From assembly GCA_024180945.1 (NCBI GenBank), contig JAKSGN010000005.1:2852001-2916000 (forward strand): a DNA stretch of 64,000 nt, in the 5' to 3' direction. This document shows, one piece after another, positions 32,779-46,165 of this stretch. Below the pieces are notes generated by a model that worked only from the letters and a program-made list of their open reading frames with translations, was not told the origin of the DNA and searched no databases. A program made the position numbers and the translations under genes. How positions within the stretch are numbered: position 1 is the first letter of the stretch; each line of letters starts with the position of its first letter. The DNA comes from Macrophomina tecta (Eukaryota > Ascomycota > Dothideomycetes > Botryosphaeriales > Botryosphaeriaceae).

Positions 32779-34021
32779 CCCATGACAGATCGTTCCACAG
32801 ATTTAAGAGGGACCTTCGGTCTTCTCACAACACTTACGCTGGTGAAAGAACTTGTGTATATATCTGTCAGTTGCCGAGGAAATCGATCTTCCACTAAATA
32901 CTTGCGTCTGCTCGCCTTTGATGCCCGCGAGCCCCTTATTTCTAGACTTTTCCTCTTCCTTGTTCTTTCCGTGTCGTTGCGTCTATTCGCTTTACCTGTT
33001 ACCGCCTGCTTTTGAGCGCCTTTGCACCATGCAACCGAGAGTCCTGATCTCGAAAATGCTTGCCCTATCGACTTTGGGAGAAAGCTACGGATGATTCTGC
33101 GCCGTAGCTAATGAGCGGGATGCCAGGCATGGAAACACATCCCTCGGGTAGTTGCTGATGGTAGTTTCTTGCGGGTAACGGCATCCCGCACACTGTACCA
33201 TGTCACGCCATTCTCGTGCTACAGATGAAATGTACGATTGCGGGCGCTCCGAGTGCGACAGTTCTGGAGACGTGCAGAGTGTTATGTGCGGTGCGCCCAT
33301 GGCTAGGATGGTGCGAATAGAGAGTCCCCGCAACAAAACATTGGCCGTGAGAGAGACACAGCTTATGCATGTAGCAAAGCGAAGCTGAGAGACAATACTT
33401 CACTTGATTACCACTATACTTTCGCAGATAGGAAATCTGGCTTGTACATGGAGTTGGACTCAGTTAGAAACTTATATCCGATCCTCAGTTTCGCTGTATC
33501 CAAATTTTATTTTTCTTTTTCCTCCATTCTTGTTCATACCATTCTCTTAAAGTGGGAGGTGCCGTTGCATTCGTGCGTTGTTCTTTCTTTCCAATTTGTT
33601 ATGGTTACTTTTGACAGACCGCTCCGTCACCATGAAAGCATCTCATGCTCATTAAACATTGCTTCACCTCCGCTCTCGCTGTTGCAGATCCAGTACTTCT
33701 TTACCCTATAGCGCTTAATGGTTTCATTTAAGAGGCGCTAACCATTCTTGTACCTTGGTATTGTGTTCCGTCTCACCCGTCTCAAACAGTCGTTACTCCT
33801 TAGTATTGTGTTCGTTATTATTGTCCCTGCTTTCGCATGGCTCTATCTAGCCTGTCACACCTATGAAGGAATTACCGAAAACTAACAATCCAGACGGCTC
33901 CACCAGCCAGAATTTTCGCATCAGCCAATATATCGTACGCTGTGCTGTTTTCATTCTCAGAAGCGTCCATACGCAGCTTGCAACATCAGGATCCCAGCTC
34001 TCGAGAGGCCGCCAAACAGCC
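32779..34021. promoter_or_regulatory. STE2 upstream region
   Basis: A 1.24 kb region between the adhesin relic and the pheromone receptor. It is AT- and T-richer than average, especially 33440-33840, which is common for promoters in this window. An in-frame ATG at 33863 exists upstream of the chosen STE2 start. No other gene is seen. Confidence 0.4.
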
Positions 34022-35315
34022 ATGTCTTCATCATCAGATGCCTCGACCGCCACCAATGGCACCAATCCCTTGCAGTATGAACCTTTGCGTCAAACAATCG
34101 TCATCGTCGACAGGCTTGGCGAAGAGGTGCCTGTGAGCCTCGAAAACGTCAACGAATTTACCCACTATGGAGTCAAAATCGGCATCGTCTGGGGTAGTCA
34201 GATTGGTGCGGCCCTCATCACATTGGTCTTGCTTCTGGTTCTCAGCAGACCCGAGAAGCGCCGTTCCACGCTCTTCGTCTCCAACGTACTCTCTCTTTTC
34301 CTGTGCATCTTCCGCAGCATCACCAACGTCCTCTACTACACCAGCAACTGGTACACCCTGTACGTCATTGCAACTGGTGACTACTCTCAGATTCCCCTAT
34401 CGGACTACGTCAATTCCATCCTCGCCACTACCACATCTCTGCTGCTGTTGATTTGCGTTGAGGTGTCACTTGTCATCCAAGCAAACATAGTTTGTACCAC
34501 AGTCAAGCGTCCTTGGCGCATCGCCATCATGATAATTTCGGGGCTCGTTGCTGTCGCAGTCATCGCGGTCCGTCTGTGGCAAACAATCTTGAACAACCAG
34601 ATGACGATGGGGGAAGACGTCCTGGGCCTGGATCAGGTCGCCAGTTTGTCGTCGATCCTTCTCGTCACCAGTATTTGCTTCTTCAGCTTGGTGTTTTGCT
34701 GCAAGTTAGGCCTCGCCATCAGAAGCCGTCGTCAGCTGGGGCTTAAACAATTCGGGCCAATGCAGATCGTTTTCATCATGGGGACTCAGACATTGATCAT
34801 ACCGAGTACGCTCCCCATCTTCATACTTGGTTGTATCCTCGTTGACCATAGTAGCCATCCTTGCAATTCTCGACCACACAGTTCCCGATATCGTTGGAAT
34901 GGGATCATTCATGATGACGACCATTGTCATCTGCTTGCCGCTAACCTCAATCTGGGCTGCTTCTAGCATTGACGGGACGAGCCAGGCCTCACCTGGACCA
35001 CGGGCACACCACGGGCTGTTGGGCGGTTTTAGGCACAAACATTTGGAGACGGGACGCAAGTCTCCACACATCCTGTGCTGTCCGGACAGCAGTCTAGGCG
35101 AGCCTATTTCTCTAAAATCCAGGGAAACGATCTCGACATTTCACACGAACAGCACGAACGACACGGGCATGACATATATGGACCTGGAAAAGCGCAACAG
35201 TGACAAACTGACTGGTACGGATCCTTGGCTTGCCGTCTTCGAAGAAAGCGAGCATGGGCTGACCCTTTGTTCGTCGTCTTCAGGAACTGGAGGCAGCATT
35301 CGGGTCTTTCCTTGA
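34022..35315 (+). CDS. STE2: Ste2-type alpha-pheromone receptor (class D GPCR)
   Basis: Seven-transmembrane receptor for the peptide alpha-pheromone, coupling to a heterotrimeric G protein and the mating MAP kinase cascade at the plasma membrane. Two exons (34022-34805, 34852-35315; 46-nt intron, phase 1) give 415 aa. The extracellular N-terminus of about 50 residues precedes membrane segments including WGSQIGAALITLVLLLVL, LFVSNVLSLFLCIFRSITNV, YVNSILATTTSLLLLICVEV, IAIMIISGLVAVAVIAVRLW and SLSSILLVTSICFFSLVFCC. The conserved block before segment 6 is KQFGPMQIVFIMGTQTLIIP. Across the intron IAILAILDH follows and segment 7 ends in the hallmark LPLTSIWAASS. The Ser/Thr-rich tail has TFHTNSTNDTGMTYMDLEKR, a plausible phosphorylation region. 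I chose the second in-frame ATG (MSSSSDAST) because it gives a family-typical N-terminus, though 33863 remains possible. Confidence 0.93.
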
Positions 35316-36055
35316 ATGCACCTCCATCGACACCGCAAGCTCAGCACCACCGCCTGTGCAATCTATAATACATTTCCTTTTATCTGCCTTCGTTTCCTGG
35401 GGCTTACCAACACCATTGAGTTGCGAGAGATACTCTACGAATTCACACACTCCTTTCGGATTCCTCCCCCGCCGTTCACCAGCTCTCCCTTTCCGATCTG
35501 CTTCCAATATTGGCATTACATTCACTTGCATTATTAGTACCCTTCGTCGCCTCCACCATCTATACGACTGCTGGTCTGTCGATCCCGGATTTGCCTCTGC
35601 GGCGACTTCCGGGCGGCTGGCTGAGAGAGCAGGAGGCGAATGACGTACGATTCCTCGCCTGCCCCATCGGGTAATCCGCTCGGCCACGAGCAGAACCTTG
35701 ATGATCAAAGCGCTCGTACAGGAACTACTCCGTAGGTCCACAGAAAAAAGCCGAAAGGAAGAATGGACGGCGTTTAGCGATGGGCAAGGGGAATATACTC
35801 TTTTAGTCTAGAAATAGCGAATGGAATACGACCAACCAACCAGCACACACTTTCAGTTGCATCGTTCCTGTCTTGACCCACCTTTCTCTTCTCATCCACT
35901 CCACCATGATCATACGTTCGCCTCCAGTTATTGAACCTCCCAGCTCAGCCCTGCTACTAGCCCTTCCCCCCGATCCCGATCTGGAAGCTGCTCGCAGCAC
36001 ATGCGGTGGTCCTCCGCAGAGCGGACGCGGGCGAGGAGCTCACGCTCGCTTGGAG

Positions 36056-36081
36056 CACACACACACACACACACACACACA
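36056..36081. repeat. (CA)n microsatellite
   Basis: About thirteen CA units in uninterrupted tandem inside the gene-poor stretch. Confidence 0.9.
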
Positions 36082-36665
36082 TTCGCCGAAGCGCGCAACC
36101 GAAGCAGAAGCAGCTTCACCGGTGGGCATCGGCTGGCAAATTCCTTACCTGCTCGCCGGAGCATTCGCCCGCACGCATCCTCGGCACATGCCGCCGCCCT
36201 TGCCTTTCCCTCCGCCTTTGGCTGACGGGCGTTATCTTGTTGCCTTTTGCCCCCTCCTCCTCCTCATCCTCCTCATCCTCATCCTCCTTCTCCGCGTCCG
36301 CCTTCGCCTCCACCGCCGCGGCCATCATGCAGCACGCCCACCATGCAGATTGACGCACGGCTATTCGGTGACAGAACAGCAAACCACGCCACGGCTGATC
36401 ACGACAAGTGAGACGGGATGAGAACAAGGACATGTGGCCCGCGGCAAGACATGCACTCCCGGAGCCAGTGCCTCCGTCCGGCGCGTTCTGCTCCGCGCAT
36501 GTGTGTATGGGTGTATGGACGCATCCACGCATGTATGTAAGGCTGAGGCGCAGCGCATAAACCGCTCGTCAAACGAAGTATCGCTATCGGTCTCGAACAC
36601 ATCTTGGGGAGGCGCTTTTTCTCTTTTTTGCGACTCGTCGAGTTTTGAAATGCGCAGACGCAGTG

Positions 36666-36667
<2 letters not shown>

Positions 36668-36717
<50 letters not shown>

Positions 36718-36724
36718 GAGAGAG
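36668..36724. repeat. (GA)n microsatellite, one interruption
   Basis: About 57 bases of GA/AG repeat with a single C interruption near 36710. It is the longest simple repeat in the window. Confidence 0.92.
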
Positions 36725-38673
36725 GCGAGGTGCAGCACAGACAGCTCACCGCATCCGTGGGGGCGCTTCTCGAGGGAGGGGGAGGGGGGCATGGTAGACG
36801 TGTTCATGCCCCAATCTCTGGAGGGCGGGATGCTGTTGCTGGTGCTGCTGGTGCTGCCGCTGCTGCAAGGCTGTCAGCCGCATGGATAGTAAGCAGGGCA
36901 AGGCTGAGGCGCGAGCACGCTGGGCTGGCTGCGTGAGTGGGGTTCACTTTGCTGGGCAAACGGATAGGTCGTATGGGGCGGGTGTTGCGCTTGACCGGCC
37001 AGGCTGGTGGTGATAGACAGGGAGCTGGTAGAGCGGGAGGAGCGCGAGAGAAGGAGAGAGCCAAGACGAATGACTGGAGTATACAGAGAAGGCATGATGT
37101 CGATGGGCTTTTGCGGTTGTCGGAAACCCATCCGGTACGCTGAAGGAGAGCAACGTGAGCCAACCGTGTCTTGTCCTCTCTTCTTTGGTTTCTGCATGTC
37201 GCCGCGTTGAGCGATGGCTGATGCAGAAAGAGTCACCGAGCAACACCATTAACCAGCTCCAGCTGCTCTCCCTGGCCTGCGGCCTTTTCCTCCTCGGATC
37301 CGACCGGCGGGCAGCAGGCTACGTCGGCTGGCATGACCAAAAAGAAAAATAAAAAATTGACGACGCGGAAACGAATCCATGGTCTGCTACCACGCCTTCC
37401 CCACATTCGCGGTTGCATGCGAACCCCCCGGAGTCTGCGAGTGTGGAGAGTGGGAGTTGCCTGGCGTCGGCTCCGCAAAACTCAGTGCGCTTTCTCCACA
37501 CTTTCTCGCGCTCTCTCCGCCGCACGCGCCGGCCCTTCTCGTCGCCGTCCACCAATCCTTCGTCCGGACTTCGCGAGAAGAGAGACAGGTGAGAAGGAAA
37601 AAAAAATTGGCGCGGTTGCCACACGTCACTCCAGCGGACGCACCTCGGGCGGATAAGTCGCCAACCCCCCCTTGTTGTTGCAGCATGATATATGCAGCGT
37701 GCCGATCACTCCTCATCCGCGCCAGCCAGCACTCGCACCTCTCCAAAAAGCGCGGCATACGCCATAGTCTCGGTTCTTGCTGCGGTAGTGCGCAGAGGCA
37801 AGGGACGACAGCCTCTCCTCCAACTCTCCCACGTGTTACGAGAAATGGAATGCGGAGCCACCCGACTCGCTCTCTTCTGTCTTAGCATTTCAAATAAGAT
37901 CACACAGGAAGGGCGAAAGGAGAATGAGCTCGGGGAGGCGGTGATCGGCATTCTTCAACTCCTTCGCCGTCGTCGCCAATCGCGACGGCACAGATTTCGG
38001 CTGGAGGAAAGGCCGAACGTTGTAGCACGACAGCGATGACGGGGGCCAGGACCCTGATCTTCTGCTCTTCTTCCCCTTTTCCTTCGTCCCTGCGACTCGT
38101 CGCTGCAGGGTGGTGGCAACGCGCGCGTCGCCCTCTGTTGGAGCACGAGCGACGTGGACGGTTCTGGCTGAGCGAACTGTGGGCGGCGGGTGTACCGGGC
38201 TATGACGAAACGCCATGCCGTCCTATGACGGGAAATGAAGAGGAAAAGAGTGGTACACGGAGTCTATTCCGCTAAAGCCGTCCGACGTCGAAGATCGGCA
38301 CGGCGAGGGAGGAGAAAGTTGCAGTGACGCAGAACTGGGAAAACTCTGGTGACGCGAAGGGAAGGAGATAGCAGAGGCAGCATGCTTTACGCACGAGTCT
38401 TCGGACACAACGAGGTAATACCTACTAGGATCGGGGCTCGCCAGAGCAACGAGGAGGGCAGGGCGACGCAGAATCTCCTCTGGCCCCGACGGAGTAACGC
38501 AACGCAGCTCATCATCTCCGCATCCCGCAGTCCTACCCATAGAAGCAGAAAAAATTCGTAGAGTGGTATAGGACAGCACACTACGGCGATAATGCGGCCG
38601 TGCATCGTCATGGCTTTCGACAAGCGCGCGCGCCTTCTTCCCGCTCATCACTATCCCTTTCATCATTCTCTAG

Positions 38674-38687
38674 CCCCCCCCCCCCCC
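38674..38687. repeat. Poly-C run (C14)
   Basis: Fourteen consecutive C. Such a run is slippage-prone and a likely site of sequence error. Confidence 0.85.
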
Positions 38688-39406
38688 GCATGCCGATCAT
38701 TTGAGCGCCGCCGGTACGAGAGGAAAAGAGAGACTTCCGCTCAAACAGTATCAACGCCGCTCCTTCTCTCGGCTCGCGACCGCAGCGCCGCGAAGATCCC
38801 AGAGCCTCCACAATTTCGCCGAAGGAAGGGGAAGCTTGCGGTCGGCCTAAAGGCTGCTGCGTTGGCTCTCATCGTTGTCGTCGTAAGTGGGTTGGAGTGC
38901 CTGATTTTCCTGGCATAACCCCGCGTTTTCTGTCCCTGCGCGCCAGAGTGAGCAGTGCGCCGCAAATCCCCCGCCTTTGATTTTCGTTGCCCTTTTTTTT
39001 TCTTCGCTGTTGGATCGGCAGAGGAGAGAGGAAAAAAAAAAAAGAAAATAATAAGCCAACGAAAGTCCGGCGTGCCACCAACGAAAAAGGTTGTGAACGA
39101 GCCAACGTTGCGAACAGAAAAAGAGAAGAGAAAATAAAAGGGAAAGGGTAATCAGGGGCATCCAAACTCTCAAGAGGCTGGAAACTTGACACTTGTTGGA
39201 AAAGAAACCCGTCATTTGACTGAAGCAGTAGTGACAACCTTAAACAAGAAATGTGGATTTTTATTGCAACAAAAGTGCAGAAGAGGATGAAGGAATGAGG
39301 TCTGACAGGAAACAAGACGGACCGAGGGCCGGTGTAGTAACGTGACAATCACGTTCTGATGCACCCTCGGGCCGGGGGATGAGTATGTAGTCGGTGGGCT
39401 GATAGG

Positions 39407-39423
39407 AAAAAAAAAAAAAAAAA
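39407..39423. repeat. Poly-A run (A17)
   Basis: Seventeen consecutive A in intergenic sequence. No flanking target duplication or retroposed gene is recognised. Confidence 0.85.
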
Positions 39424-42400
39424 GGGCTACCTTTCGGAGAGGTAACGCTGATACACGCAAAACCGCAGCATGGTCCGGTTGTGGGGAGGGGTCCGTACCT
39501 GGGCTAATCTCTGCTTGAGCAAAAAGAGGGGGTCCACCACATGGTTGCGTTTGACCATCATCTCCCTTCATGTTCTCGAAGGGTCCAATGTTTTACCGTG
39601 AAGTAAGTATGGCATTTCGTGACTTTTTTCGGGGCCATTCGAAGCCGCGCCACCTCTGCCGCACATGTGTTGTAGCACCACTCTAGCCACAGTCCGAAGG
39701 GGTGCTCGGAACAAGGACTACGGGCGTATCTCCGTCAGAGTCGGTGATGCTCCAGAAGAAGAGTCTTTCTCTGTGTTGCGCGCGCTCCTGCATTCAACAC
39801 GTACGAGGCACAGACAATAATCCACCCGCCTCAAACTTCCCCTTCAAGCGCGCCCCACTTTCACCAACACGACTACGTTGCCAGCCACGCCAGTCACAGG
39901 CCAGCAGCCACATGGAGCCTAAGGCGGAGACGCCACGAAGCAGCAAGAAAGGAAAGCAAAGCCCCGACGGCGCAGGAGCCGGCCGCGGAAGCGGCAGTTG
40001 GCGCTGGTGCGGAGCGCCTTAAACACCGCACCATCGACACAGGGCCGAGCGGCTTTGACGCTACCAGGAAGCAAAAGAAAAGGGCGCCATCCATCGTTCT
40101 GTTAGCCTGGTGGCAGTCGGTCGGCACGTCATCCGCGCAGCAGGAATGTTCCTTGATATCTCTGGTGCCCTTTCCCTCTGTTTTCCTCTTGGCCTTGAAA
40201 CGAGAATAGTTGGTCGCGGTAACCGGCTGGTGCTGGCGGGTTGGGTGGGAGCGGAACGGGCATGCAAAAAGGCCGGGGCTAGCGGAGGCGTGGTGCGCTA
40301 CTGCACGTACTCCGCAATACTCATGCGTCAAAAGAGAAGAAAACAGCGCATCAACACGTGATTGATGCAGCAAGGCTCGAGAGTACATGTCTCGTCAAGA
40401 AAGGGAAACCCCACCAGGAACAAGAGAAGACACGAAAGAAGGTAAAAATAGAAGGGCCGTGTTGCAGAAGAGGACGAAAAACTGGACCAGAGAAGAAGAA
40501 ATCCCCGGAATCCTTGTCGCTCTGTGCGAATGACAAAGGTGATGACGGGGAAGCAGCAGCGAGATCCGTAGCTACCTCATTACACGCTCCATCCCAGGCC
40601 ACGCATGGGAATGCCGCCACGATTCCCCGCTCCTGCGCAGCAATGAAGCGAATCAGGCCAGACAGTCGCTCACGTTCGGTTTGTGGTGAAGGGCAGACCA
40701 AGACCTGTGGTCTTTTGACCTTGCGGTCTACAAGGCGGGCGTGGCGTGCTTTTTGGAGTCGTTGCATGCGCGGCAGTCAACCCTGATTTGACGCTGTTTC
40801 TGCCATCCCGGCCCCATCTCTTCTCACTACTGCACCCCAGACCCGGACGTGCCGCCCGCTGTAGCACGTGCGGTGCAGAAAAGAAGGGAGGGAAAGAAGA
40901 ACCGTTGATGTGCAGAGGTGGGGGTGTGGAAGGATGGGAGCGCCAAGGGTCCAGAGCGTAAGGCCTTCCACTCCTACAGAGACGTGAAATGCACGCCTCT
41001 ATCTCTGCCTGCCTTCTTAGCCAGTTGCGGATTAGATTAGACGAGCTGTCACAGGGAGAAAGGTACCAGCGAGGGAATGAATGGTGGTTCGTGGCGGCTA
41101 AGTCAGTCTGGGGGGCGTACTATAGTATACTACGCTGCCTTTGGTCCTTGGTATAATTATCAGTGCCTGGCTGCCTTGCTACTTGTTTCGATTCCCCACA
41201 AGGTTTAGTCCCACCGTGGCTATATGCCTGCTGCACGTGCTGCGTTGCGCTCCTCCGCGGTTTTTAAGGTGTTTCTTTTGGATTTCTGGATTTTAAGCTC
41301 AGAGTTCAACGCTCCTCGAAACGAAACACTGACTATGGCAGCACACGCCCATGCCCCCCTGGCCCTGGTTGCGGCCTCAGTGGCGGTGTTTGTGATTAAC
41401 ATGAAGGGATGAGCTTGATCGTGATTACCGCTCAAACGCGCGCGCGTGTGTCCCAGGTAAATTGGCTTGCTACGCGTTGACGCTGACGCGCAGCAGGGAG
41501 CGAGCAGATGAAGAGGGCACAGCAAAACGAACGCAAAGGACACGCGGAACACCGGGCCCTCCAACACAAGCCTCGCGCGAAGTAATCTTAAAATGAGCCC
41601 TGGGAGGCCGCCTTGAAGATGTGGAAGAGGAAGAGAGATAAGGCGAATGCGGGCAACAAAAGAACGTCCGAGAACGGCGACGGCCGGCAGGCGGCAAGGC
41701 AGCGGGTGGCAGTGGCGTGGCAGTGGGCACCTCCGTGCCACGCGTATGTAAGCGTAAGCACCGGCGTCGGCGTTGGTGTTGGAGCAGCATATTTGGCTAC
41801 ACTGGGTGTTTCGTTTCATTAGAGCCCATCCTGGATCGCGCCTTCAGCCGCGGTGTAGCTGCCGCAGACGCTGACTAGTCTCACTCCCCAGAGCACTTAT
41901 CCTGTTGCCTGCCACGCCTCTTGACCGTCTCGCGTTGTCTCTGGCTCCCTGGGCTCGGGTGTTGGGCCCGATGGGTCGTGCCTCAGCCTTGTCCTTGGCT
42001 CGCGCGCGCTCGCGCCTGCCGAGCTCCGCGGCCGTGGCTTCGGAAGCTCCACGTTTGTGACATCGATTGCGGCACGGCGAGGTGGGCGGAGACTCATCGG
42101 AGCAAGGCTGCTGTAACATCAGCATGACAGAGAGACCCAGCGTCCGGATCGGAGAAAAGACTGCAGCACGGTCAGGTCGGTGCCGCAGGGCAGTGCAGCA
42201 GATGAGAGCGACAGAATCAAATGCGCTCAGGGCAAGGCTGGTAGGGCAAGGCGCAGCGGGTGAACGGCGCGCCGCGGCGGGATCTGCTCCTATTCCTGCA
42301 ATGAGGCGCCGCCAGGCACCAACAGAAAATGTCTTTCAGGCAGAACCAAGCCTCCGGCCAAGCCGAAGCACCCAACTGCCGCAAAATTTGAACACGAACA

Positions 42401-44829
42401 CGCAAAAAAGTTGGCAACTTGGTCGCGCCGTCACGCCTCTCTCGTGCTTGCCGCCGACTTTTTGTGGCGCCGATTTTCCCTAGAGTCTCCGCAGGCCGCT
42501 GACCCGACGTCTGGCCTGTTCAGATCGATCCAGCCATCCTGGCCGTGGCGAATGAGACAGTCCAGGCCTCGCAGAATGGAACAACTACCGCGTTGACGGC
42601 CGCTCATCGAGCTTCGCTAAACCCAGCGATCGAGGGCCGATGACCGCCCACCCGCGAGGCAAATGGAGCGCTCTAGAGGTACGCACGAGAGAAGGGTGCA
42701 GCCGTTGGCGTGCTGCTTCATGATCCGCTGCATATCAGGCACCCACGCCAAGTGGTGGAGAAAGGACGGCACCACCGCTCGAGGGAAAGAAGCCGGAAAC
42801 AACGCGGCAAAAACAGGCGGATGGTCGCATTTTCTGCAAAGTGTCGTGCGTGGCGCCATCCTGGCGTCCTCCCCAGCATAGCAGAGCCATGTGGCGGTGA
42901 TTGCAGTCTGTAGTAACACTCAGAGAGGGCCCGAGAGCGGGCAAATCACATTCCAGCGCGTCCAGTCATCACGCCCGCTGCGACGCCGGCGCCACGCCGG
43001 GGAGGCCTGCAGCGGCATCGCCGGAGCGAAGCAAGATTGATGAGCAGAAGCGCGCAAAGAAAGCATTGAGACTGGTCGTCGGCGAAAATTACGAGCGACA
43101 AGACGGCAAGACTGCGCCCAGGAGCAGAGGCTCTTCGGCAATGGCCTCCATTGATGAGCCTATTTCTCCGCGTTCCGGCGAAAGTCATGACGAATAGCCC
43201 CAGATGTACCGCGGTATTTCTAGCCCGCGCTGCAATAATAGAGCAATATGAAGGAGGGATTGACCGAGGAATAATCATACGAGGTATACGCCGGCCACGG
43301 CAGAGCAACTTGTGCAGAAGGGAAAAGATGTGCCCGTGGCACGAATCGTAGCAAGAGGGTCGTAAACGCAAAGTTCAAACGCTCTGACGCGATTCGATGG
43401 TTGGGTTCGCGCGAGGGAAGTGGCAGGCCGGGCGCGCGGGCCTTAATTGTCGGGGTTGGCGGAGGTCGGAGGCAGATCGTTTCAGGCGGTTTGCTCGGCC
43501 GGCCAGGGTGCACCCTAGGAAGTGTCGCAGATGGTGGCGCGGCAATCATCGATCTATCGATAAGATAGGTCCATACCAGCCCTGCCGCCGACGGGCGCCT
43601 GCACGTCCGTCATCTGATGCGGAGTTGCTGAGTCGCTGGGAGAAAGCGCCGGCCGCCTCGATGACTCGGGCGCCGACTCTGCGCACTATGTAGTTGGACG
43701 GAAGGGCAGCGCCCAGGATGGAGGAGTTAACTTGCATGGCCAACTGCCGCGTTCGATCCGGACGGCCGTAGCTGACACTGTGCTGACGCTGGCGCCAGGG
43801 TGGAGGGTGATTCTTCCCTTCTCCGTGCTGCGTGGGGAGGTACTTCCTCGTCTGTATAGGACATGCGTAACCAAGCCGGCGGGCGGTGAGCCGATGCGCG
43901 CGGCACGCTGCAGCGGCGCGCTCATGACGCAGGCGGGAGATGTGATGGATGGATGCACCGCTCTCCTGTTCACGCCAAGCGCCTGTGAAGTGAACCCCAA
44001 GGGCAGCCGGCTCGGAAAGGACCGGTTCGCGTATGCCGGGCCCTGGTCGAGTCATGCGCCAGGCAATCGGGCCCCCGCGACCAACCAGACCAAGCCGGCC
44101 GACTTGCTGACACGGAAACGATTGCGGCGTGCGTGAGGAAGTGGAGACCAAACACCACCGTGCAGCCAGGAATGGCATGTACCGTCGAGTTGTACCGCGC
44201 AGTCACATTGTTGCGGTATCCACTATCGGGGCGCAGCAGAACACGGCCGGCGTGGAGAAGATCGAACATCGAGCTCGGTCAATGATGTGAGGAGGCGTGT
44301 TGGAGATAGCGCCAGCAACGGAGTGAGCACGCGCATCTGGTTAGATGCTGTACTTGTAGGGGGCCTTACACTGCAGACAGAGTCCTGCGGCGACTGGTGA
44401 GACTTGGGCTTTCGAAAAGCAGAACTCCCATTTCATTTCGAAACTATTAACCGTTATGCTAGCTGGGCTGGTTCTGCCGTGCTCATGATCCGAACCCGAA
44501 CACGATATTTCTCTATCTAAGGTTTTTCTAGTTGTATGGCTGATCTAAAGGCTCAAGCCGGATCAAATGGGGAATGAGAATGAAATTGTGTTGCTCCTTG
44601 TCTACGCGGACTCGAGGGTAGCTGCTCGTGGTGCAAGCTATGGTGTGCTTTGCCGCGTACTGCGTCCTATGGCCGGGGACGCTTTGGTCGGGATATCTTT
44701 CGTGAGAGCCATAACACCGTTAAACAAAAAAGGAAAAGGGAAAAGGGAAAAGAACTCCTTGATCAACGCCAAACCCATCTAACTCCGACAGGGTCGATGG
44801 ACATGCATTCATATGCATTCATGTCGCAT

Positions 44830-46165
44830 TTATTCAATGGCAGGTCCAGCCTGCTCGAGAGAAGCCTTCAGCATGCGCTTGTATTCGCGCTCCATGCCGT
44901 GCTTGACAGCCTCGAGGACATCGTCCACGATCGCCTTGGGTGTGTACCTAGGAGTGGTACCGTCCTGGTAGACACCGGTGCGGACTAGAATCGAGTACCA
45001 GGTGTTCTCGGCGTGCTTGTTAAACTCGTTGGTACCGCGGACATCAGACTCGGGAGTGTCACCAACGAAGTAAACAGTGTCCGGAGGCGAATCGATACCG
45101 TGGGTGTCCTTTCGCCATTGCTGGAGAAGACGTGTGGCGAACTGGAAAGTGCCAATCTGGGGCTTGCCGAAAGCGTGCGTGCTAATCTCCTTGCCAGTGA
45201 CGGCCTTGAACATGGCCTCCAAAGAGACACGGAGAGCACCCATACCGATGCGGGTTAGGTCGTGAGAAGTACTCCAGACGACATCGTTGTGAGAAAAGTA
45301 AACGGGCGGGCCCTCCTCGAAAGTCTCGGAGCGGGTACCAAGGCGGCCATTCTTGGACATCAGAAGGTCGAGAATGATCTGCTGATCGGAAGCCCAGTCA
45401 CGGCTGTCGGCGAAGACGAAGATGGCATCGATGTTCAGGTTGTCGAAATCACGAACGCGGGAGTTGTTCCACTCATCCTCGGTCAATTTCCTGAAAGGAG
45501 TAGTGTCTTCCCGGGTCTTGATGATGTCGCCAGGGGTAACGACGTCCTTGAAACCGTAGCCTTCAGCGACGATGCGGCACTTCTCACCCTCACCGCCAAC
45601 AACAAGAACAGTGCCGTATTTGGAGGCCATTTCCCTCATGGGGGTGTGACCACAGATAAACTGGCCGGGGGAGACTTCGATCTCTAGCTGCTTGCTGAGC
45701 TGAATGCAACGCTCTTCCTCAGTCTTGCCACCACCGTTGGTGACAAAGATGTAGGGCCTGAACTGAGTCAGTCACCGCCACGAGTCATGCAACCGGGTAA
45801 ATCACTTACACTTTGATACCATACTCGTTCTCGCCATTCAGCATCTTCATGGCCTCAACAGCTTCAGGAATGACTTTGCCACCGCGGATCAGGACGCCGT
45901 CAATGTCGAAGGCGTAGGCAAACTTGTCGGTGACAATGGTCTCAGGGGGGGTCTCTGGGGTCGAAGTGGAAGAGCGGTTGATCTCTTGCCTAGCATGGTC
46001 CATAGCAGCGGCGACCTCGTGAGAGGATGAGGAAGCCATGAGATGCTTGGGAGGGACCACGACGGTAGGGCCTTGCCTGCCATGGAGTTCTTCTCTGGTA
46101 GCAGCATCGGAGCTCACGCGGCGCGTGAAGCGCGGCTTCGGGGCCTGGAGGGTTTGTGCCAACAT
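44830..46165 (-). CDS. HAD-superfamily IIA hydrolase, YKR070W/CECR5(HDHD5)-like, mitochondrial
   Basis: Predicted phosphatase of the haloacid dehalogenase class IIA group. The substrate is unknown, and yeast YKR070W is found in mitochondria. Two exons (46165-45810, 45757-44830) join in phase to 427 aa. The first ~45 residues are rich in Arg/Ala/Ser with few acids (PKPRFTRRVSSDAATREELH), fitting a mitochondrial presequence. HAD motif I is FAYAFDIDGVLIRGGKVIPE (nucleophile Asp and general acid Asp in DIDG). Motif II is PYIFVTNGGGKTEEE, spanning the intron. The cap region includes FADSRDWASDQQIILDLLMS. Motif III Lys is in THAFGKPQIGTFQFA, and motif IV is VYFVGDTPESDVRGTNEFNK. All catalytic residues are present. 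The C-terminus has VLEAVKHGMEREYKRMLKAS. The exon joint GIK-V-PYIF uses GTAAGT...TTCAG. Confidence 0.93.

Larger units (their letters stand above)
35316..44829. other. Gene-poor 9.5 kb stretch rich in microsatellites
   Basis: No open frame here on either strand shows a family motif, hydrophobic pattern or splice-linked continuation that I can support. Translations are Arg/Ser/Pro/Cys-heavy and overlap each other in several frames, as in GC-rich noncoding DNA. The stretch carries dinucleotide arrays (CA about 36056, GA about 36668), homopolymers (C14 at 38674, A17 at 39407) and A-rich purine tracts around 39030-39140. The left end includes the STE2 3' UTR and the right end the 3' UTR of the HAD phosphatase gene. 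Lineage-specific short genes or long noncoding RNAs cannot be excluded. Confidence 0.5.

Noticed and set aside
36434..36889. Frame with (RE)n repeats
   Set aside because: It is only the translation of the GA microsatellite.
41220..41819. 199-aa minus-strand frame with Leu-rich segments
   Set aside because: The Leu/Pro/Arg mixture has no defined membrane helices, no start context and no splice continuation; it overlaps other frames equally open.
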